Assembly (NCBI GenBank): GCA_947623455.1
Contig: OX392538.1
Location: 26,287,001 to 26,351,000 of the forward strand
From: Mimachlamys varia
Lineage: Eukaryota; Mollusca; Bivalvia; Pectinida; Pectinidae
DNA length: 64,000 nt
Direction: 5' to 3'
The notes under the pieces are model-generated. The model was not told the origin of the DNA. It saw only the letters and a program-made list of their open reading frames with translations, and ran no database searches. Each line of letters starts with the position of its first letter. The first letter of the stretch is position 1. Shown here piece by piece: positions 57,046 to 64,000 of this stretch. The translations under genes and the position numbers were made by a program.

Positions 57046-60000
57046 AGTTTGGTACTACTGAGGAAGGGCGGCTAGTTTGGTACTACTGAGGGAGGAGGGC
57101 TAGTTTGGTACTACTGAGGGAGGACGGCTAGTTTGGTACTACTGAGGGAGGATAGTTAGTTTGGTACTACTGAGGATGGCTAGTTTGTTACTACTGACAG
57201 AGGACGGCTAGTTTGTTACTACTGAGGGAGGAGGGCTAGTTTGGTATTACTGAGGGAGGACGGTTAGTTTGGTACTACTGAGGGAGGACGGCTAGTTTGT
57301 TACTACTGAGAGAGGCCGGCTAGTTTGGTACTACTGAGGGAGGACGGTTAGTTTGGTACTACTGAGTAAGGGCGGCTAGTTTGGTACTACTGAGGGAGGA
57401 GGGCTAGTTTGGTACTACTGAGGGAGGACGGCTAGTTTGGTACTACTGAGGGAGGCTAGTTAGTTTGGTACTACTGAGGATGGCTAGTTTGTTACTACTG
57501 ACAGAGGACGGCTAGTTTGTTACTACTGAGAGAGGCCGGCTAGTTTGGTACTACTGAGGGAGGACGGCTAGTTTGTTACTACTGAGAGAGGCCGGCTAGT
57601 TTGGTACTACTGAGGGAGGACGGTTAGTTTGGTACTACTGAGGGAGAACGGTTAGTTTGATACTACTGAGAGAGGACGGTTAGTTTGATACTACTGAGAG
57701 AGGACGGTTAGTTTGGTACTACTGAGGGAGGACGGCTAGTTTGGTACTACTGAGAGAGGACGGTTAGTTTGGTACTACTGAGGGAGGACGGCTAGTTTGG
57801 TACTACTGAGGGAAGACGGCTAGTTTGGTACTACTGAGGGAGGACGGCTAGTTTGGTACTACTGAGGGTGGATGGTTAGTTTTGTACTACTGAGGGAGGA
57901 GGGCTAGTTTGTTACTACTGAGGGTGGACGGTTAGTTTGGTATTACAGAGGGAGGATGGTTAGTTTGGTACTACTGAGGGAGGACGGCTAGTTTGGTACT
58001 ACTGAGGGAGGAGGGCTAGTTTGGTACTACTGAGGGAGGATGGTTAGTTTGGTACTACTGAGGGAGGACGGCTAGTTTGGTACTACTGAGGGAGGAGGGC
58101 TAGTTTGGTACTACTGAGGGAGGATGGTTAGTTTGGTATTACTGAGGGAGGACGGCTAGTTTGGTACTACTGAGGGAGGACGGTTAGTTTGGTACTACTG
58201 AGGGAGGACCGTTAGTTTGATACTACTATGGGAGGACGGTTAGTTTGATACTACTGAGAGAGGATGGCTAGTTTGGTACTACTGAAGGAGGACGGTTAGT
58301 TTGTTATTACTGAGGGAGGACGGCTAGTTTGGTACTACAGAGGGAGGACGGCTAGTTTGGTACTACAGAGGGAGGACGGCTAGTTTGGTACTACTGAAGG
58401 AGGACGGTTAGTTTGTTATTACTGAGGGAGGACGGCTAGTTTGTTACTACTGAGGGTGGACGGTTAGTTTGGTATTATTGAGGGAGGACGGCTAGTTTGG
58501 TACTACTGAGGGTGGACGGTTAGTTTTGTACTACTGAGGGAGGAGGGCTAGTTTGTTACTACTGAGGGAGGACGGCTAGTTTGGTACTACTGAGGGAGGA
58601 CGGCTAGTTTGGTACTACTGAGGGAGGACGGCTAGTTTGGTACTACTGAGGAAGGACGGTTGGTTTGGTACTACTGAGAGAGGATGGCCAGTTTGGTACT
58701 ACTGAAGGAGGACGGTTAGTTTGTTATTACTGAGGGAGGACGGCTAGTTTGGTACTACTGAGGGAGGACGGCTAGTTTGGTACTACTGAGGGTGGACGGT
58801 TAGTTTGGTATTATTGAGGGAGGACGGCTAGTTTGGTACTACTGAGGGTGGACGGTTAGTTTGGTATTATTGAGGGAGGACGGCTAGTTTGGTACTACTG
58901 AGGGTGGACGGTTAGTTTGGTATTATTGAGGGAGGACGGCTAGTTTGGTACTACTGAGGGTGGACGGTTAGTTTTGTACTACTGAGGGAGGACGACTAGT
59001 TTGTTACTACTGAGGGTGGACGGTTAGTTTGGTATTATTGAGGGAGGACGGCTAGTTTGGTACTACTGAGGGTGGACGGTTAGTTTTGTACTACTGAGGG
59101 AGGAGGGCTAGTTTGTTACTACTGAGGGTGGACGGCTAGTTTGGTACTACTGAGGGAGGACGGCTAGTTTGGTACTACTGAGGGAGGACGGCTAGTTTGG
59201 TACTACTGAGGAAGGACGGTTGGTTTGGTACTACTGAGAGAGGATGGCCAGTTTGGTACTACTGAAGGAGGACGGTTAGTTTGTTATTACTGAGGGAGGA
59301 CGGCTAGTTTGGTACTACTGAGGGAGGACGGCTAGTTTGGTACTACTGAGGGAGGACGGCTAGTTTGGTATTACTGAGGGAGGACGGTTAGTTTGGTACT
59401 ACTGAGGGAGGACGGTTAGTTTGGTACTACTGAGGGAGGATGGTTAGTTTGGTATTACTGAGGGAGGACGGCTAGTTTGGTATTACTGATGGAGGACGGC
59501 TAGTTTGGTACTACTGAGGGAGGACGGCTAGTTTAGTACTACTAAGGGAGGACGGTTAGTTTGGAACTACTGAGAGAGGATGGCCAGTTTGGTACTACTG
59601 AAGGAGGACGGTTAGTTTGTTATTACTGAGGGAGGACGGTTAGTTTGGTACTACTGAGGGAGGATGGTTAGTTTGGTACTACTGAGGGAGGACGGGTAGT
59701 TTGGTACTACTGAGGGAGGACGGCTAGTTTGGTACTACTGAGGGAGGATGGTTAGTTTGGTATTACTGAGGGAGGACGACTAGTTTGGTACTACTAAGGG
59801 AGGACGGCTAGTTTGGTACTACTGAGGGAGGACGGTTAGTTTGGTACTACTGAGGAAGGACGGTTAGTTTGGTACTACTGAGGGAGGACGGTTAGTTTGG
59901 TACTACTGAGTGAGGACGGTTAGTTTGGTACTACTGAGGGAGGACGGCTAGTTTGGTACTACTAAGGGAGGACGGCTAGTTTGGTACTACTGAGGTAGGA

Positions 60001-62055
60001 CAGTTAGTTTGATACTACGGAGGGAGGACAGTTAGTTTGATACTACTGAGGGAGGACGGTTAGTTTGATAATACTGAGGGAGGACGGTTAGTTTGGTACT
60101 ACTGAGGGAGGACGACTAGTTTGGTACTACTGAGGGAGGACGGTTAGTTTGGTACTACTGAGGGAGGACGGTTAGTTTGGTACTACTGAGGGAGGACGGT
60201 TAGTTTGGTACTACTGAGGAAGGACGGTTAGTTTGGTACTACTGAGGGAGGACGGTTAGTTTGTTACTACTAAGGGAGGACGGTTAGTTTGGTACTACTG
60301 AGGGAGGACGGCTAGTTTGGTACTTCTGAGAGAGGACGGTTAGTTTGTTACTACTGAGGGAGGACGGTTAGTTTGGTACTACTGAGGGAGGACGGTTAGT
60401 TTGGTACTACTGAGAGAGGACGGTTAGTTTGGTACTACTGAGGGAGGACGGTTAGTTTGGTACTACTAAGGGAGGACGGTTAGTTTGGTACTACTGATGG
60501 AGGACGGTTAGTTTGGTACTACTGAGGAAGGACGGTTGGTTTGTTACTACTGAGGAAGGACGGTTAGTTTGGTACTACTGAGGGAGGACGGTTAGTTTGG
60601 TACTACTGAGGGAGGACGGTTAGTTTGTTACTACTAAGGGATGACGGTTAGTTTGGTACTACTGAGGAAGGACGGTTAGTTTGTTACTACTGAGGAAGGA
60701 CGGTTAGTTTGGTACTACTGAGGGAGGACGGCTAGTTTGGTACTACTAAGGGAGGACGGTTAGTTTGGTACTACTGAAGGAGGACGGTTAGTTTGGTACT
60801 ACTGAGAGAGGACGGTTAGTTTGGTACTACTGAAGGAGGACGGTTAGTTTGGTACTACTGAGGGAGGACGGTTAGTTTGGTACTACTAAGGGAGGACGGT
60901 TAGTTTGGTACTACGAAGGGAGGACGGTTAGTTTGGTACTACTGAGGTTGGACAGTTAGTTTGTTACTACTGAGGGAGGACGGTTAGTTTGTTACTAATG
61001 AGGGAGGACGACTAGTTTGTTACTACTGAGAGAGGACGGCTAGTTTGGTACTACTGAGAGAGGACGGTTAGTTTGGTACTACTGAGGGAGGACGGCTAGT
61101 TTGATACTAATAAGGGAGGACGACTAGTTTGGTACTACTGAGGGAGGACGGCTAGTTTGATACTAATGAGGGAGGGCGGTTAGTTTGGTACTACTGAGGT
61201 AGGACAGTTAGTTTGTTACTACTGAGGGAGGATAGTTAGTTTGATACTACTGAGCGAGGACGGTTAGTTTGATACCACTGAGGGAGGATAGTTAGTTTGG
61301 TACTACTGAGGGAGGACGGTTAGTTTGGTACTACTGAGGGAGGACGGTTAGTTTGATACTACTGAGGGAGGACAATTAGTTTGATACTACTGAGGGAGAA
61401 TAGTTAGTTTGGTACTACTGAGGGAAGACGGCTAGTTTGATACTACTGAGGAAGGATAGTTAGTTTGGTACTACTGAGGGAGGACGGCTAGTTTGGTACT
61501 ACTGAGGGAGGACGGTTAGTTTGATACTACTGAGGGAGGACGGCTAGTTTGTTACTACTGAGGGAGAACAGTTAGTTTGGTACTACTGAGGGAGGACGGC
61601 TAGTTTGGTACTACTGAGGGAGGACGGTTAGTTTGTTACTACTGAGGGAGGACGGTTAGTTTGTTACTACTGAGGGAGGACGGTTAGTTTGATACTACTG
61701 AGGGAGGACGGCTAGTTTGTTACTACTGAGGGAGGATAGTTAGTTTGATACTACAGAGGGAGGATAGTTAGTTTGGTACTACTGAGGGAGGATAGTTAGT
61801 TTGATACTACTGAGGGAGGATAATTAGTTTGATACTACTGAGGGAGGATAGTTAGTTTGGTACTACTGAGGGAGGATAGTTAGTTTGGTACTACTAAGGG
61901 AGGACGGCTAGTTTGGTACTACTTGGGAGAACGGTTAGTTTGGTACTAGTGACAGAGAACGGTTAGTTTGGTAATACTGACAGAGGACGGTTAGTTTGGT
62001 ACTACTGAGAGAGGACGGTTAGTTTGTTACTACTAAGGGAGGACGGTTAGTTTGG
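57046..62055 (+). repeat. Higher-order block 2 of the 28-bp array
   Basis: Near-identical to block 1. Differences seen by eye are few: GAGTAAGG versus GAGGAAGG near 57365, GGAACTACT versus GGTACTACT near 59562, and CTTGGGAG versus CTGGGGAG near 61922. After about 62055 the order departs and resembles 60.29 kb instead. Confidence 0.9.
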
Positions 62056-63700
62056 TACTACTGAGGGAGGACGGCTAGTTTGGTACTTCTGAGAGAGGAC
62101 AGTTAGTTTGTTACTACTAAGGGAGGACGGTTAGTTTGGTACTACTGAGGGAGGACGGTTAGTTTGGTACTACTGAGAGAGGACGGTTAGTTTGGTACTA
62201 CTGAGGGAGGACGGTTAGTTTGGTACTACTAAGGGAGGACGGTTAGTTTGGTACTACTAAGGGAGGACGGTTAGTTTGGTACTACTGAGGAAGGACGGTT
62301 TTTTGTTACTACTGAGGAAGGACGGTTAGTTTGGTACTACTGAGGGAGGACGGTTAGTTTGTTACTACTAAGGGATGACGGTTAGTTTGGTACTACTGAG
62401 GAAGGACGGTTAGTTTGTTGCTACTGAGGAAGGACGGTTAGTTTGGTACTACTGAGGGAGGACGGCTAGTTTGGTACTACTAAGGGAGGACGGTTAGTTT
62501 GGTACTACTGAGGGAGGACGGTTAGTTTGATACTACTGAGGGAGAATAGTTAGTTTGGTACTACTGAGGGAAGACGGCTAGTTTGATACTACTGAGGAAG
62601 GATAGTTAGTTTGGTACTACTGAGGGAGGACGGCTAGTTTGGTACTACTGAGGGAGGACGGTTAGTTTGATACTACTGAGGGAGGACGGCTAGTTTGTTA
62701 CTACTGAGGGAGGACAGTTAGTTTGGTACTACTGAGGGAGGACGGCTAGTTTGGTACTACTGAGGGAGGACGGTTAGTTTGTTACTACTGAGGGAGGACG
62801 GTTAGTTTGTTACTACTGAGGGAGGACGGTTAGTTTGATACTACTGAGGGAGGACGGCTACTTTGTTACTACTGAGGGAGGATAGTTAGTTTGATACTAC
62901 AGAGGGAGGATAGTTAGTTTGGTACTACTGAGGGAGGATAGTTAGTTTGATACTACTGAGGGAAGATAATTAGTTTGATACTACTGAGGGAGGATAGTTA
63001 GTTTGGTACTACTGAGGGAGGATAGTTAGTTTGGTACTACTAAGGGAGGACGGCTAGTTTGGTACTACTGGGGAGAACGGTTAGTTTGGTACTAGTGACA
63101 GAGGACGGTTAGTTTGGTAATACTGACAGAGGACGGTTAGTTTGGTACTACTGAGAGAGGACGGTTAGTTTGTTACTACTAAGGGAGGACGGTTAGTTTG
63201 GTACTACTGAGGGAGGACGGCTAGTTTGGTACTTCTAAGAGAGGACAGTTAGTTTGTTACTACTAAGGGAGGACGGTTAGTTTGGTACTACTGAGGGAGG
63301 ACGGTTAGTTTGGTACTACTGAGAGAGGACGGTTAGTTTGGTACTACTGAGGGAGGACGGTTAGTTTGGTACTACTAAGGGAGGACGGTTAGTTTGGTAC
63401 TACTAAGGGAGGACGGTTAGTTTGGTACTACTGAGGAAGGACGGTTGGTTTGTTACTACTGAGGAAGGACGGTTAGTTTGGTACTACTGAGGGAGGACGG
63501 TTAGTTTGGTACTACTGAGGGAGGACGGTTAGTTTGTTACTACTAAGGGATGACGGTTAGTTTGGTACTACTGAGGAAGGACGGTTAGTTTGTTGCTACT
63601 GAGGAAGGACGGTTAGTTTGGTACTACTGAGGGAGGACGGCTAGTTTGGTACTACTAAGGGAGGACGGTTAGTTTGGTACTACTGAGTGAGGACGGTTAG
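61440..63700 (+). repeat. Third-level duplication (about 1146-bp offset) in the array
   Basis: GAGAACGG at 61927 recurs at 63073, an offset of 1146. The preceding series of GATAGTTAG, GATAATTAG and GATAC variants (61.7-61.87 and 62.88-63.0 kb) and the following GACAGAG units are in the same order. It appears to be a partial copy of the end of the 5-kb block. Confidence 0.8.
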
Positions 63701-64000
63701 TTTGGTACTACTGAGAGAGGACGGTTAGTTTGGTACTACTGAAGGAGGACGGTTAGTTTGGTACTACTGAGGGAGGACGGTTAGTTTGGTACTACTGAGA
63801 GAGGACGGTTAGTTTGGTACTACTGAAGGAGGACGGTTAGTTTGGTACTACTGAGGGAGGACGGTTAGTTTGGTACTACTAAGGGAGGACGGTTAGTTTG
63901 TTACTACTGAGGGAGGACGGTTAGTTTGGTACTACTGAGGTTGGACAGTTAGTTTGTTACTACTGAGGGAGGACGGTTAGTTTGTTACTAATGAGGGAGG

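Larger units (their letters stand above)
50083..64000. repeat. 28-bp minisatellite array, about 13.9 kb, running off the window
   Basis: The unit is GGAGGACGG(C/T)TAGTTTGG plus TACTACTGAG, 28 bases. About 500 tandem units follow without interruption to the window end. The first units (50083-50110) are diverged, which is normal at an array edge. Common variants are TAGTT to TTGTT, GGTAC to GATAC or GTTAC, GGGAGG to GAGAGG or AAGAGG, and GGACGG to GGATGG, GGATAG or GGAGGG. Stops occur in every frame (TAG and TGA on plus; TAG on minus), so it is non-coding. Strong strand bias: the plus strand is G-rich and C-poor. It contains higher-order duplications listed separately. Confidence 0.95.

Noticed and set aside
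50083..64000. CRISPR array or coding repeat protein
   Set aside because: There are no spacers between units: repeats are directly adjacent. A period of 28 is not a multiple of three and stops occur in every frame.

Overview
This is a eukaryotic, AT-rich, repeat-dominated genomic window. It has no bacterial features: no operons, no ribosome-binding sites and almost no long open reading frames. The one intact-looking gene has GT-AG introns and encodes an animal-type Patched/RND membrane protein. The mobile elements (mariner, pogo and piggyBac relics, several LINE C-termini, an LTR element with gag only, palindromic MITEs) suit an invertebrate animal, most likely a bivalve mollusc or related lophotrochozoan. 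That placement is inference.

Layout. 1-2.6 kb: AT-rich DNA with a diverged tandem duplication of a CATGAC-rich segment. 2.6-6.45 kb: a three-exon Patched-domain (PTCHD3-like) gene on the minus strand, predicted 910 aa. 6.45-9.65 kb: non-coding, with a few promoter-like motifs. 9.65-26.5 kb: a patchwork of segmental duplications. A 3' LINE-derived repeat unit of about 1.4-1.8 kb is tandemly reiterated (13.14-23.64 kb, plus a partial copy at 9.66-10.26 kb) and is bracketed by two copies of another segment (10.28-13.14 and 24.84-26.54 kb) that carries a 130-bp foldback and a fragment of a possible exon. 27.0-34.8 kb: an inverted duplication whose right arm is interrupted by a 4.65-kb LTR retrotransposon with a gag-like ORF, decayed downstream coding and a third, truncated LTR. 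36.2-41.4 kb: a mariner-type transposase pseudogene split by a 3.9-kb TIR-bounded insertion, which itself contains a MITE, pogo-like DNA-binding remnants and a solo LTR. 41.7-47.6 kb: a dense set of short repeats and non-autonomous elements. These are ACCCAAATCT arrays, a 35-bp hairpin minisatellite, a 125-bp palindrome, a 933-bp TIR element with internal 127-bp repeats, a LINE tail, a piggyBac relic broken by a palindromic MITE with a target-site duplication, and a TIR-bounded tRNA-like sequence. 47.6-50.08 kb: nothing recognised. 50.08-64.0 kb: one continuous 28-bp minisatellite of about 13.9 kb (about 500 units), containing a block of about 5.0 kb duplicated in direct orientation at an offset of 5003 bp.

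Only the Patched-like gene looks capable of making a normal cellular protein. Everything else is consistent with layered transposition, palindromic foldbacks and unequal exchange. The most notable items are the higher-order structure of the 28-bp array, the nested element at 36-41 kb, the gag-only LTR element in an inverted duplication, and the LINE-derived tandem array.
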